Shown: positions 37,656-47,910, counted from the first letter of the stretch. The stretch is 64,000 nt of DNA from Saprospiraceae bacterium (GCA_016715105.1 JADKBO010000059.1:326332-390331); one strand, 5' to 3'. The notes: generated by a model not told the origin, from the sequence alone. Translations and numbers: made by a program.

Positions 37656-37935
37656 ACTCTAAATGTACTTTGATGTCTTTCCGATTTTGATAATATAAAA
37701 GTGCGTAAATAACCAAATTATTGGGTTTAATAAGTTTGAATCGACGCTCGAAAATAATAGGGTTTGGTTGCCGCACACAACTTTTGAGCATCCTACATTA
37801 AAATAAACCAACATTATTACAAAATATTTATAGCTACGGAACCATCGTATCCAATTTTTGTTATTCACATTATTAACATTTAGTACAATACTCCAATAGC
37901 CAACATTTATTTAACTGTTTATAAATGCTCGAAAA

Positions 37936-38847
37936 ATGAATGGTAGATTTACAAGGCTATTTTTGCTTTTTACATTTTATATTACAATTTTCTTTTTGAA
38001 TACACCGCATCTGAATGCCCAAGTTTATAGTTGTGGTACCTGCGGATCAGCTACTATAACCAGCATTTCAAAAAGTCCTGCAACGGGTTGCAACGTAACG
38101 GTAAATCTTACCATCAACACCAATGATTTGTCTTGCGTAAACACTGGTTGGCTTTGGTCGACTAGTCCTTCTGGAAGCTCAGGGTCTTTTTATGTTGGTT
38201 TTACAACAGTTGTCCCTTATGCACAAACTGCCTCCGCTTCCTTCTATATACCATTAGCGTGCAGTGCTTTGGGTTCCTCCTTTTTCATTATTGATTCTCC
38301 AGGAAGTAGTACCTGTGAAAACATACCACTACCAGTGATTTATAGCCACATTTCTGCAGAAGGTAACATCATTTTTTGGACCACTAGTACGGAAGTGAAT
38401 AATGCAAAATATATCATCGAAATATCAAGTGATGGCATAGTTTGGTTCACTGATGGAATCGTTACACCTCTCTTGGATTTGACACAAAACAATGAATACC
38501 AATATCAGTTAAAAGCTTTTGCAAAATATGCCAGAATTGCACAAGTAGATTTTGATGGAAGCAGGAACTATAGCAAAATTATCCCCATAGATTATTTTGA
38601 ACAACCAACATCCCAAAGAAACGAAAGCCAGGTCGCACACTCAGACAATTTGATCATCCAATTGCCATCAAAAGAATTTACTGAATACAGGTTGATCAAT
38701 ATTTATGGCCAACTCCTTGAAAAAGGATCAGTTATTAGTTCAGAACTCAACTTTACCAAACACAATTTACCTACTGGGCAATACTTTTTATGGTTGCAAA
38801 GTCGACAGAACACCAATGAGATCATCAAAATAATGGCAATCAATTAG
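37936..38847 (+). CDS. Secreted protein of unknown function with T9SS-type C-terminal domain
   Basis: 303 residues. A signal peptide (FTFYITIFFLNTPHLNAQ) is followed by a Cys-containing beta-rich region of ~110 residues (CGTCGSATITSISKSP ... TGCNVTVNLTI), a fibronectin-like or jelly-roll segment (ISAEGNIIFWTTSTEVNNAKYIIE, the usual T9SS stalk repeat), and a C-terminal sorting domain (YRLINIYGQLLEKG ... LPTGQYFLWLQS). It is thus likely exported by the same T9SS in which PorZ acts. I do not recognise the N-terminal domain. Six Cys there may form disulfides. Flanked by ~280 and ~220 bp gaps, so monocistronic. Confidence 0.8.
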   Translation: MNGRFTRLFLLFTFYITIFFLNTPHLNAQVYSCGTCGSATITSISKSPATGCNVTVNLTINTNDLSCVNTGWLWSTSPSGSSGSFYVGFTTVVPYAQTASASFYIPLACSALGSSFFIIDSPGSSTCENIPLPVIYSHISAEGNIIFWTTSTEVNNAKYIIEISSDGIVWFTDGIVTPLLDLTQNNEYQYQLKAFAKYARIAQVDFDGSRNYSKIIPIDYFEQPTSQRNESQVAHSDNLIIQLPSKEFTEYRLINIYGQLLEKGSVISSELNFTKHNLPTGQYFLWLQSRQNTNEIIKIMAIN

Positions 38848-39065
38848 GGTAACTAATTGAAACACAGAGTACCCCAAAAGAATAAATTATATTTTCTTTG
38901 CGTACATTATAATTTTTTGTTCCAATAGCCGTTTAGTTATATGTTATTTATGCTAGTGTAAGTCAAAGTGTTACATTTTGGCAACATTTGAAGATTTTAT
39001 TGCCCATAAATAAAATGGAATAATCATCCTTTTAATTTTCTAATTACACCCTAATTAACAAAGCA

Positions 39066-41270
39066 ATGAAAAAACTACTCGTGTTTTTATTGTTCCTAGT
39101 CTCAATTTGCTGCCAAAGCCAAATTGTGGGAAAATTCAATCTTGGTTTCGAAAATAAGAGTAAAATGGACAGCCTTCCTGATGGATGGATTAAATGGGGA
39201 TATTATCCTTTGGCTGCAGATGATATGGCACATTCTGGTAAAAGTTCTGGTAAAATCAGCTCATCTGAAGACGGTTCATTTGGAAGCATCGCTTACAAAA
39301 TTCCAGCTAATTACAAAGGCGATTCCATTATGCTGGAAGGCTATATGAAAATCAAAGAAGTAAAAAATGGCTTCGCTGGTTTGCTACTACGCGTTGATGG
39401 CAATGGCAACGTTCTTGGATTTGACAACATGCAAAACCAAAATATTCAAGGAACAAAGGATTGGGAAAAATATAGCATTACGCTCGATTTTCCGAGGGAC
39501 GCCGAAAACATATTTGTTGCAGGAATTCTTTCCGGCAAAGGTGAAGCTTGGTTTGATGATTTTACTTTGACAATTGACGGTAATAATGTTCAAACCTTGC
39601 CAGAAATTAAAAAAGAAGTTTCCAAAGCATCACTCGATAAAGAATTTGATAAAGGGTCCAACATTCAAATTTCAAGTCTAAGTTTAGAAACCAACACTAA
39701 TCTCGAATTAATGGGTCGCATTTGGGGCTTTTTAAAATATCATCATCCTCAAATCGCTAAAGGAAATTACAATTGGGACTATGAACTTTTCAGAATTTTG
39801 CCAAAATATATGGAAGCTCAAAATTCAGACCAAAGAGAAGATTTATTAATCCATTGGATCAACTCCTTGGGTTCAATAGAAAAATGCACATCTTGCCAAT
39901 CAACAGTTGAAAACGCTAAAATCAAACCTGATTTAAAATGGCTTGATAATTTAGGACTTGGTTTAAAAAATAAATTACTTTTCGTTTACGAAAATCGTTC
40001 ACAAGAATCCAATTATTATGTAGGCCTAGCTCCAGGAATTGGTAATCCTGAATTTAAAAATGAAAATCAATATATAATGATGACTTACCCTGATGATGGT
40101 TTTAGGCTTTTGTCACTTTACAGATATTGGAACATGATCAATTATTTTTTCCCATACAAACACTTAATGGATAAAGATTGGAATAACACATTAGGTGAGT
40201 ATATACCCGCTTTTATAAATGCAAGGAATGAGTTGGAATATGAAATGGCAACCATACAAATTATTGGAGAAATCCAAGACACACACGCCAATCTCTGGGG
40301 CGGAGCAGATAAGATAGAGGCTTGGAAAGGAACAAATTATCCCTCAATACATGTGCGTTTCATAGAAAATCAATTGGTGGTTACAGATTATTATAAGCCA
40401 GAAATGAGCTCAATTGTTGGCTTAAAAGTAGGAGATGTGATCACAAAAATCGATGACGTGCCCATCTCGACCATTATGGAAGAAAAATCCAAATATTATC
40501 CTGCTTCCAATTTGCCTACTATGCTGAGAGATCTTTCTGGAGACATACTTCGATCAAATGCTCCAGACATTGAAATAAATTATCTTTCTGAAAAGGGAGT
40601 GGAGCAAAAAATGACGTTAAAACTTTATCCCAAAAATGAAGCTGCAGTTTACCATTGGTACAAAACCAGTAATGAAAAATCTTATAAAAAGCTATCCGAT
40701 CAAATTGGCTACATTACATTACAGACCATTCAAGCAGAGGACATTCCCAATATTATGGTTGATTTTAAAGACACCAAAGGAATTATCATTGACATCCGTA
40801 ATTATCCAGCTAACTTTGTCCCCTTTAGTTTAGGTTCGTTTTTTGTTTCCCACTCAACACCTTTTGTAAAATTCACTTCAGGAAATATCAGTAATCCTGG
40901 AACATTCACCTATTCTGAAAACCTAGAAATACCTTCTCAAGACAATACATACAAAGGGAAATTAATCATCTTGGTCAATGAATTGACTCAAAGCCAGGCA
41001 GAATACACCTCTATGGCTTTTAGAGCCGGTCCTAATACAACCATTATAGGAAGTACCACGGCTGGAGCAGATGGAAATGTCTCAACGATTTTATTACCAG
41101 GAGGCCTCAGGACAATGATCTCTGGTATTGGAGTATATTATCCCGATGGAACAGAAACTCAAAGGATCGGTATAATTCCTGATATTGTGTGCAAACCCAC
41201 AATTGCAGGCATTAGAGCTGGTAAAGATGAATTAATGGAAAAGGCGATTGAAGTAATTTTGGGAGATTGA
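39066..41270 (+). CDS. Exported S41-family (C-terminal processing/tricorn-like) peptidase
   Basis: 734 residues with a signal peptide (LVFLLFLVSICCQSQ). Residues ~25-180 form a carbohydrate-binding-like beta sandwich (GFENKSKMDSLPDGWIKWG). A helical segment of the S41 family follows (RIWGFLKYHHPQIAKGNYNWDYELFRI), then a PDZ-like domain (VGLKVGDVITKIDDVPI) and the catalytic S41 core (GIIIDIRNYP, VNELTQSQAEYTSMAFRAG with the likely nucleophile Ser, IGSTTAGADGN). It should degrade or trim peptides in the periplasm or outside. Intact, with no operon partner. Confidence 0.9.
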   Translation: MKKLLVFLLFLVSICCQSQIVGKFNLGFENKSKMDSLPDGWIKWGYYPLAADDMAHSGKSSGKISSSEDGSFGSIAYKIPANYKGDSIMLEGYMKIKEVKNGFAGLLLRVDGNGNVLGFDNMQNQNIQGTKDWEKYSITLDFPRDAENIFVAGILSGKGEAWFDDFTLTIDGNNVQTLPEIKKEVSKASLDKEFDKGSNIQISSLSLETNTNLELMGRIWGFLKYHHPQIAKGNYNWDYELFRILPKYMEAQNSDQREDLLIHWINSLGSIEKCTSCQSTVENAKIKPDLKWLDNLGLGLKNKLLFVYENRSQESNYYVGLAPGIGNPEFKNENQYIMMTYPDDGFRLLSLYRYWNMINYFFPYKHLMDKDWNNTLGEYIPAFINARNELEYEMATIQIIGEIQDTHANLWGGADKIEAWKGTNYPSIHVRFIENQLVVTDYYKPEMSSIVGLKVGDVITKIDDVPISTIMEEKSKYYPASNLPTMLRDLSGDILRSNAPDIEINYLSEKGVEQKMTLKLYPKNEAAVYHWYKTSNEKSYKKLSDQIGYITLQTIQAEDIPNIMVDFKDTKGIIIDIRNYPANFVPFSLGSFFVSHSTPFVKFTSGNISNPGTFTYSENLEIPSQDNTYKGKLIILVNELTQSQAEYTSMAFRAGPNTTIIGSTTAGADGNVSTILLPGGLRTMISGIGVYYPDGTETQRIGIIPDIVCKPTIAGIRAGKDELMEKAIEVILGD

Positions 41271-41392
41271 AAATTATGTGGCAGATAAAGTTCTACTTTT
41301 CACTATAAAAGTCCAAAAAACTAATAATATTTGAGACAATTTTAGCACTCTTCATTTAATCAACAATCTGCCAAATCAACTAAGACAATTTT

Positions 41393-42154
41393 ATGACGTC
41401 CATTTCCAATAGTACCAAATACGGCTTTGAATTTTTATCCATATTTATTGCCGTTATTTCTGCATTTGCACTAAACAATTGGAATGAAAATAGAAAAAAT
41501 GCACTTTCAGAGAACAAAATACTCACAGAAATTTCAAATGGGCTCAAAAAAGACTTAGTGGATATTAAGGACAATATTGGCGGTCACCATATGGGTATTG
41601 CTGCTTGCGATTATTTTAGGGAAGCAATTATGGGTAAAAATGTCAACATTGACTCTTTCATGTTGTATTATTATACCATCACTCGCGATTTCATCAATAT
41701 TCAAAACATCGCTGGATATGAAACTTTAAAATCTAGAGGTTTGGAATTGATCAAAAATGATTCTTTAAGACTTAAAATCATTACCATTTATGAATATGAA
41801 TACAATACTTTGCGAAAATTAGAGGAAGAATATTCAGAAATGCAATTTCATGAAACCTATTTTAAAGAATTAAATGAGGAATTAGCACCAAATTTTAAAT
41901 TTACCAGTGATGGAAAAATAAATGGAATTCATACCCCTCTACAAATTCAACCAAAAAATAGAAATAAACTGTTGGTGTATTTCTGGAAAATTAAAACCAA
42001 TAGATCCTTTATCCTTGAGTTCTACTCCCAAATTGAAAGAGAAATCAAAGAGGTCATTCAAGATATTGATGATGAAATTAAAGTCAAATCCAAAAGGAAT
42101 AAACCTTTAGTCGTAAAGGATACCTCTAGTATCACGAGCCCTGCCATCAAATAA
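41393..42154 (+). CDS. DUF6090-like single-pass membrane protein
   Basis: 253 residues with one N-terminal membrane helix (FLSIFIAVISAFALNNWNENRK, ~12-33) ending in the NNWNE motif typical of DUF6090 proteins in Bacteroidota, then a soluble, mostly helical domain with coiled-coil character (LRKLEEEYSEMQFHE). Function is unknown in the family. It begins 122 bp after the S41 peptidase gene on the same strand. No catalytic residues are evident. Confidence 0.65.
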   Translation: MTSISNSTKYGFEFLSIFIAVISAFALNNWNENRKNALSENKILTEISNGLKKDLVDIKDNIGGHHMGIAACDYFREAIMGKNVNIDSFMLYYYTITRDFINIQNIAGYETLKSRGLELIKNDSLRLKIITIYEYEYNTLRKLEEEYSEMQFHETYFKELNEELAPNFKFTSDGKINGIHTPLQIQPKNRNKLLVYFWKIKTNRSFILEFYSQIEREIKEVIQDIDDEIKVKSKRNKPLVVKDTSSITSPAIK

Positions 42155-42393
42155 TATTACTTCTAGAACCCCATTTGACAAAACTTAATAAGCCAATTTT
42201 TTTAATATTCCCAAATTTATTATTTTTATGCCAATATCAATCTATGAGCTTTAAAATCAAAAATTTATAAAATTTCGAGTTTAAGGTCAATTTAATTTCT
42301 AAGCAGCAATTACACATTTCTAACATAAAACCGGATATAAATAGGGATGCCGAAAACCATTTAAGAGTAGGCCAATTCAATAATCAACTTCAA

Positions 42394-43002
42394 ATGAAAA
42401 AAACTTTTCTATTTAAATTAGGGCTCGGCTTTTTTGTGCTTGCGCCAACATTTCATGCTTGTTCAGGCGGTGGAGGAGGTGGAGCAGAACAGAAAATAGT
42501 TAGCCCAGTCATTGCTGAGCCAACCCAAGAAGAAGTCATCAAACAAGGAGAACATTTAGTAACCATCATGGGCTGCAACGATTGCCATTCCCCCAAACAA
42601 ATAGGCGCAAAAGGTCCCGAAATCATTGCTGACCTCATGTTGTCAGGCTACCCTAGCGATCGACCTGTTTTAAAGTTTGATAGCCCACTCATTAAAGAAG
42701 GATTTTCTATGTTTTACCCTGACTTGAGTGCAGCAGCCGGACCGTGGGGTGTTTCATTTGCTGGAAACCTCACACCTGATGAATCAGGTATTGGTAACTG
42801 GACGGAAGCGCAATTTAAAAAAGCTTTGACCGAAGGTAAACTCAAAGGACTTGATACCGGTCGTACTTTGTTGCCTCCAATGCCATGGGAAAACTACAAA
42901 TCATTGACAAACGATGACGTTCATGCAATTTACAGTTATCTGAAAAGCATTAAACCTGTTAAGAATATCGTACCAAATCCAATTACTCCAGATAAAATGT
43001 AG
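42394..43002 (+). CDS. Monoheme cytochrome c lipoprotein
   Basis: 202 residues. The signal ends at a lipobox Cys (FHACSGGGGGG), followed by a flexible Gly run. One haem site, CNDCH (~56-60), lies in TIMGCNDCHSPK, with a distal Met in LLPPMPWENYKSL. This matches the cytochrome c subunit type that accepts electrons from periplasmic dehydrogenases (KQGEHLVTIMGCNDCH ... NLTPDESGIGNWTEAQF). A loop of ~60 residues separates haem and Met ligands, as in that group. A strong terminator follows. The partner enzyme is not adjacent; the PQQ dehydrogenase in the window is a candidate only. Confidence 0.9.
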   Translation: MKKTFLFKLGLGFFVLAPTFHACSGGGGGGAEQKIVSPVIAEPTQEEVIKQGEHLVTIMGCNDCHSPKQIGAKGPEIIADLMLSGYPSDRPVLKFDSPLIKEGFSMFYPDLSAAAGPWGVSFAGNLTPDESGIGNWTEAQFKKALTEGKLKGLDTGRTLLPPMPWENYKSLTNDDVHAIYSYLKSIKPVKNIVPNPITPDKM

Positions 43003-43429
43003 TGGGAGGGCTATTAAAAAATATAATTTATTACAAAAATATAGAGGCTCGATATTGGGCCTCTATATTTTTTACATTCAATGGTTGGTCATTCCTTTGC
43101 AGAAGCAGGGAAACGTTATTTCTATTATGTCAATGAATTTTATAGGAACATTGGTAGAAACGCCAAAATTTTGCATATTCACAAATATTAGTTTAACCCC
43201 GTGCATAATCAGGGACACGTGTGGTTGGATAGGCGGATTTCAATGATTTAATAAAGTGAAAAATTTTACTTTCCTTTTTCGAACTCAAGGCCAATTTCCC
43301 AAGAAACAAATAATACAACAATTATACTTTTTTGTGTAAGAATTTGAGTACTGATGGATGTTATCTTTCCTGTTTAATGTTCCATTATTGCAAAGCAAAC
43401 CAATGGGAAGTAATATTATAAACATCAAA
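43003..43429. other. Intergenic region with terminator, otherwise empty
   Basis: About 430 bp between the cytochrome gene and the SOUL gene. The left end holds the terminator described separately. The remainder is AT-rich with no convincing gene; a 63-codon frame at 43055-43246 begins inside the terminator and has no family resemblance. Confidence 0.5.
43038..43073 (+). terminator. Rho-independent terminator of the cytochrome c gene
   Basis: A 12-bp perfect stem AAATATAGAGGC / GCCTCTATATTT with a 9-nt loop, followed by further Ts, 36 bp after the stop codon. Confidence 0.85.
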
Positions 43430-44032
43430 ATGAAAATTTTTCTAGTAATTCTTCTCATCGCATTTGTGCTATTTCTTGCTTTTCAGATATATACATTCAT
43501 GTCAACAAAAAAGTCGGAAACTCAACCCTACACCATTATTAAAAATGAAGATCAATTCGAAATAAGGCATTATCCGGCAGCAACCATGGCTCAAATTTCC
43601 TCCACTTCAAAATCATATCGAGATTTGGGAAGTTCTGGATTTGGCAAGTTGGCAAATTATATATTTGGCGGCAACAGCGATAAAAAACAAATTGCCATGA
43701 CATCGCCCGTTCACATGAATATTGGAGATTCTATTTCAACAATGTCTTTTGTGATGCCTTCCAATTTCACAAAAGAGGATTTACCAACCCCAAATAATGC
43801 AGAAGTTAAAATTCAAATTTCAGAACCGGAAAATGTTGCGGTCATAAAATTTGACGGTTTTGCATCCACCTCAAAAATAAACGAACAAAAAGCCAAACTT
43901 GAAAAATTATTGCAACAGCAAGGCATTTCTTATTATGGCAATTTTCGATACTTAGGATATAATCCGCCTTATCAAGTTTTGGGTAGGAGGAACGAAGTAA
44001 TTGTCTCCATAAATATGAATCAGGAATTTTAA
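43430..44032 (+). CDS. SOUL-family haem-binding protein
   Basis: 200 residues from ATG 43430, which gives an N-terminal membrane anchor (FLVILLIAFVLFLAFQIYTF). The rest is a SOUL/HBP beta-barrel domain: IIKNEDQFEIRHYPAATMAQ, FGKLANYIFGGN, KKQIAMTSPVHM (the IAMTSPV block is the family signature), and the closing YNPPYQVLGRRNEVIV. Relatives bind haem or other tetrapyrroles; a haem ligand is not conserved across the family, so binding here is unproven. The frame extends to an ATG at 43358 but that would bury the anchor. Confidence 0.9.
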   Translation: MKIFLVILLIAFVLFLAFQIYTFMSTKKSETQPYTIIKNEDQFEIRHYPAATMAQISSTSKSYRDLGSSGFGKLANYIFGGNSDKKQIAMTSPVHMNIGDSISTMSFVMPSNFTKEDLPTPNNAEVKIQISEPENVAVIKFDGFASTSKINEQKAKLEKLLQQQGISYYGNFRYLGYNPPYQVLGRRNEVIVSINMNQEF

Positions 44033-44260
44033 GTAGAAGATTATAGAAGAGCAGCATAAGAAAATTTATCAATCAAACTCAAATTACGACTTAAAATAAG
44101 GGTTAAGCTCTATAATTGTATGAAAATCACTCTCAAATCAAACATTCTTATTTTTACTTTGACAAATTTCCTAATTTTGGTGCGCTATAGTATGCCTTGA
44201 TTTTTCAACGAATCAAACAATATATTCACTAAGCTTTACATTAAACAAATAAAAATAACG

Positions 44261-44869
44261 ATGATTGACAATTTGAAAAAGTTTTTGAACGAGGAGCAAG
44301 ACCCCAACGCAGTTGAAAAAATTGCTGGAAAGCTAAATGAACTTTTGATGAGCGGTGAAGTCGTCGAATACATAGCCGTACAAAAAAAGCCAGCTGTAAA
44401 TATTGCACCTGATTCGATAGCTTTGACCAATAAAAGAATAATCTTCTGTAGGCCAAGGAATTTGGGAATATCCATGGATTTTACAGACTATCTTTGGAAA
44501 GATATTACGGATTGTCACGTCAAAGAAGGCATGTTGGGTTCAGATTTTACGATGAGAACTGTAAAAGGTGGGGAAGATAAAATCGATTACTTGCCAAAAA
44601 CTCAGGCTAGAAAACTCTATGCCATTGCACAAGAACAAGAAGAAAAACAAAGAGAATATCGTCGCCAATTGGACCTTGAAGACAAAAGAGCTGCTGCGGG
44701 TAACATCAGTTTGAGTGCCAGTACTCCTGCACCTGCGGCCCCAACTCCACCCGTTGCAGAAGACGAAATCATGGCTCTGTTGAAAAAACTCAAATCATTA
44801 TTTGAAAATGACTTGATCAGCCAACAGGAATATGAAGCAAAAAAGGCTGAAATATTGTCGCGTTTATAA
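44261..44869 (+). CDS. PH-like domain protein with C-terminal SHOCT domain
   Basis: 202 residues, no signal peptide. The N-terminal ~125 residues form a bacterial PH-like (YokE-type) barrel: EVVEYIAVQKKPAVNIAPDSIALTNKRIIFCRP and DFTDYLWKDITDCHVKEGMLG. A charged helix (EQEEKQREYRRQLDLEDKRA) and an Ala/Pro linker lead to a SHOCT hairpin at the end (LLKKLKSLFENDLISQQEYEAKKAEILSRL), a short oligomerisation module. The biological role is unknown. Stands alone on the plus strand. Confidence 0.88.
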   Translation: MIDNLKKFLNEEQDPNAVEKIAGKLNELLMSGEVVEYIAVQKKPAVNIAPDSIALTNKRIIFCRPRNLGISMDFTDYLWKDITDCHVKEGMLGSDFTMRTVKGGEDKIDYLPKTQARKLYAIAQEQEEKQREYRRQLDLEDKRAAAGNISLSASTPAPAAPTPPVAEDEIMALLKKLKSLFENDLISQQEYEAKKAEILSRL

Positions 44870-44922
44870 GAACTTTCTTTCCATTACTTGGTATGTAATC
44901 AAAAGTTTAACTGCCAAATAAC

Positions 44923-45738
44923 TTGGAAATATCAACGGACATAAGGAAACTTTTTAAACCCATTCAACCGACAATCAAAATTTCGGATGAAGAGGTCACA
45001 TACGATGAAGTTTTACCAAACCTAGGGCTTCAGAACATCATTTATTGTTATTGGCAACTCAAAACGAAAGAAACGTTATCAACACCATTTTACTATAGGG
45101 TGGTTGCAGATGGTTGTATTGATATCTTTTTTGAACTCGATAAACCTGAAGAAAATTTTGTCATGGGATTTTGCAAAAAATTCACAGAATTCCCGCTCGC
45201 CCATTCATTCAATTATATTGGCGTGCGTTTTTTACCGACCATGTTTACCCAATTATTCAAAATAGATGCTTCTGAAATCAGCAATCGTTTTGAATCATTG
45301 GCCTTGGTAGTGCCTTCAATGGCCCATTTTATTTCGGACAACCTTCACTCCGGCCAAAAGTTAGAACTGATAAAAGAAAAATTTGATACCTATTTCTTAG
45401 AATTGGTAAAAAAATCAACGTTTGATGACGACAACAGACTCTATGGTGCGCTTGAAATTATCCTCCTAAGGTCTGGTGTTTTGGATATAGAAAGAGATTT
45501 AAATACTGGCATCAGCCAAAGGCAATTACGCAGACTTTTTGAATACTATATTGGCGATACGGCCAAAACTTTCAGCAAAGTAGTTAGATTTCAAAATATT
45601 CTAAGGGCAAAACCTTCTACCCAAAGTTTGCGGCAAAACAAACTTTTCTTCGATGTGGGGTATTACGACCAAGCTCACTTCATCAAAGAATTCAAGAATT
45701 TTTATGGCGTAAGTCCAAGCAAGGCATTTGGCAGGTGA
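44923..45738 (+). CDS. AraC-family transcriptional regulator (DUF6597-type sensor)
   Basis: 271 residues. The N-terminal ~170 residues are the DUF6597-like cupin region typical of stand-alone Bacteroidota AraC proteins (IIYCYWQLKTKE ... VVADGCIDIFFEL ... FNYIGVRFLPT). The C-terminal ~100 residues carry two helix-turn-helix units (ISQRQLRRLFEYYIGDTAKTFSKVVRFQNIL and FFDVGYYDQAHFIKEFKNFYGVSPSKAF). The start is a TTG at 44923; no ATG or GTG gives a full N-terminus. It lies 69 bp before a VOC gene on the same strand, a pairing repeated at 57203-58592, so it probably controls that gene. Confidence 0.88.
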   Translation: MEISTDIRKLFKPIQPTIKISDEEVTYDEVLPNLGLQNIIYCYWQLKTKETLSTPFYYRVVADGCIDIFFELDKPEENFVMGFCKKFTEFPLAHSFNYIGVRFLPTMFTQLFKIDASEISNRFESLALVVPSMAHFISDNLHSGQKLELIKEKFDTYFLELVKKSTFDDDNRLYGALEIILLRSGVLDIERDLNTGISQRQLRRLFEYYIGDTAKTFSKVVRFQNILRAKPSTQSLRQNKLFFDVGYYDQAHFIKEFKNFYGVSPSKAFGR

Positions 45739-45807
45739 ATATGGCCGATTTTTACAATACTTGTCCTAAAGTTTAATTGAGCTTTGCATAAAATAAAACT
45801 AAAAAAG

Positions 45808-46188
45808 ATGAAATTAAACGCAGGCATTGTAACGTCAAAATTGGCAGAAAGTAAGGAATTTTATACCAAAGTCCTTGGCTTTGGAGTGACATTCGAAAAT
45901 GAATTTTATTTACTCATGCATACACCAAACAAGGAAGCTGAAATTAGCTTTTTACTTCCTGAACATCCAAGTCAACAACCTTTTTTTCATCAGCCATTTC
46001 AAGGACAAGGAATTTATTTGACCATTGAATTGGAGGATGTGGATTCTTTATATTTAACTCTAAAAAAACAGGGAATAGATATCAAAATTGACATTCGAGA
46101 CGAGCCATGGGGAGATAGGCATTTTGCTATTGAAGACCCAAATGGTATTGGCATTGACTTGGTAAAATATGCATCACCTCAGGAATAA
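45808..46188 (+). CDS. VOC-family glyoxalase-like protein
   Basis: 126 residues from ATG 45808, giving the expected MKLNAGIVTSKLAESKEFY start; an in-frame TTG at 45784 is less likely. It has the paired beta-alpha-beta-beta-beta modules of the VOC superfamily (FYTKVLGFGVTFENEFYLLMH, IYLTIELEDVDSLYLTLKKQG, DRHFAIEDPNGIGIDLV). The Glu/His metal-ligand positions are only partly kept. Such proteins detoxify electrophiles or bind antibiotics; the substrate is unknown. It follows the AraC regulator at 44923. Confidence 0.88.
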   Translation: MKLNAGIVTSKLAESKEFYTKVLGFGVTFENEFYLLMHTPNKEAEISFLLPEHPSQQPFFHQPFQGQGIYLTIELEDVDSLYLTLKKQGIDIKIDIRDEPWGDRHFAIEDPNGIGIDLVKYASPQE

Positions 46189-46327
46189 AAATAGTACTTA
46201 AAAAAAAACTACTAACAAATGATATTTTAATGACCGCTTCCATATCTCCCATAAAATATTGTAAATCTTCAGTTTAAATATGTAACAATTTATAAAATAA
46301 TTGGCTCAACTTGTGAAGTAACAAATC

Positions 46328-47430
46328 TTGTTACAAAATAATATCAACTTGAAAAGAAGAAATTTCATTGCACTGGCTGGAACGACCATTGTAACTGCCA
46401 GTGGTATTTATTATTTATCAAGTGATACGGGAACTTCAATAGAGCCGACACTAGGAATAAATCCGACAAAAACATACCCATCAAAGATGCTTTTGAGAGA
46501 GATATCTTATTTTTAGCATCTCGTGCTCCAAGTGGACACAATACACAACCTTGGTTTGTAATTTACATCAAACCATATCATTGGATCATTGGAAACGATA
46601 AAAGCAAATGGCTTCCGCTGTAGATCCTACACAAAGGGAACAGTGATGTCTATTGCGCTTTTTTGCAAAAATATAGAATACGCAGCCCAGGATTCAGGAT
46701 ATTCTTGCCACTTTACGCTACTGGCGTCTTCCAATCAAGACGAAAACATGATGGAAGTTCATTTAATAAAATCAAGTCGATTGAGCATTGACATTCAAAA
46801 AATAAAACAAAGAAGAACGGTAAGATCAAAATTTTTGGATGTTGTTTTGAAAGAAGATGATTTAAATTATTTAACTCGAAATGAAACTGAATTCATCCAT
46901 TACATTCCAAATACCTCGAAAGAGCATCTATGGCTGAATGAACAAACCATTGTAGCCAATAAGATTCAAACCAATCGAGCTGATGCACAAAAGGAGTTAT
47001 CAGAATGGATCCGTTTTTCTAGTAAAGATGCCCAAACTCACGCTGATGGGCTGACCGTGGCAAGTATGGAAATAAAAGGTATAACAGCTTGGTACTGGAA
47101 ATTTTTACAAAAGTCCGATGTGATGAAGGAGAGTTTAAAGAAAAGTGTTAACGAGTCAAAGAACAAGTGGCCATTCACAGGTTGGTTGCTCATTACTAGC
47201 AAAGATGATACAGTTGCATCCTTATTAGAAACTGGCAAACGTCTACAACGACTATTATTGAAAATCAAGAAAGAAATATTGCCATTCACCCGATGACTCA
47301 AATTCTAGAAGAGACCAGACCATTGCTCAAACCAGGACTAGCCCAACAAATTCAGCTCATTTACGTATTGGTTAAAATTATCCAAAACCTGTTTCATTGA
47401 GAAGTCCATTGGAGAGGTTTAAGAACATAA
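46328..47430 (+). pseudogene. Decayed Acg-family nitroreductase (FMN-binding, Tat-exported)
   Basis: Pieces in all three frames line up with one ~360-residue Acg-like nitroreductase. The N-terminus keeps a twin-arginine signal (KRRNFIALAGTTIV). Then, in another frame, LFLASRAPSGHNTQPWFV, PYHWIIGNDKSKWLP and VDPTQRE follow. The largest open piece (46589-47296) has KQRRTVRSKFLD and EFIHYIPNTSKEHLW. A further frame gives IAIHPMTQILEE and finally NYPKPVSLRSPLERF. At least five one-base losses and a TAG at 46619-46621 separate them; several are in A runs (near 46638 and 47274). Too many lesions for a working gene unless this region is poorly sequenced. Confidence 0.8.
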
Positions 47431-47442
47431 ATTGGGAAATAA

Positions 47443-47877
47443 ATGAATCAATTACAGCACGCAACATCATTTTTGTTTACTTGGCTTCCTAGGTATTAGC
47501 GTAGCGGTGGTGGGAGCAATTATTTCTCCGTCAGAGTTGCTCGGAGGTTTACCTTGTCAATTTTAAAAATTCTCCTTTTACAATTTTTTAGTGCCCGGTA
47601 TTATATTATTTGTCATACTTGGTCTCAGTCCAATATTGCTAATATTTGCATTACTTAAAAACCAACTCTCCGTTTGCTGAAAATTTAACTTTTTTCAAAG
47701 ATAAACACTGGGCTTGGTCATACAGTATTTATGTGGCTTTGCACTCATTATCTGGATAAAAGTAGAAACGATCTATGTGCAGGGAGTTGGTTGGCTACAA
47801 ACTTTTACATGTTTTATGCAATTCCTCTCATTTTAGTTGCTTTGTTGCCGCAGGTTAGCAATTTGTATAAAAACTAA
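47443..47877 (+). pseudogene. Decayed small membrane protein
   Basis: From ATG 47443, hydrophobic segments appear in shifting frames: FLGISVAVVGAIISPSELLGG, PGIILFVILGLSPILLIFALL, SYSIYVALH and VETIYVQGVGWLQTF, ending NLYKN at a TAA. Together they resemble one ~140-residue protein with four membrane helices. Stops and shifts interrupt it at several places (for example the TAG near 47494). I do not know the family's function. It follows directly on the nitroreductase remnant. Confidence 0.6.
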
Positions 47878-47885
47878 AACCAAAA

Positions 47886-47910
47886 CATTAATTGTACCTT
47901 ACAATTAATG
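47886..47910 (+). terminator. Hairpin after the decayed membrane gene
   Basis: An 11-bp perfect stem CATTAATTGTA / TACAATTAATG with a 3-nt loop, followed 10 nt later by a short T run. It lies 8 bp after the stop of the decayed gene, so it was probably its terminator. Confidence 0.65.

Noticed and set aside
43055..43246. 63-codon frame after the cytochrome c gene
   Set aside because: It begins inside a strong terminator hairpin and shows no known domain.
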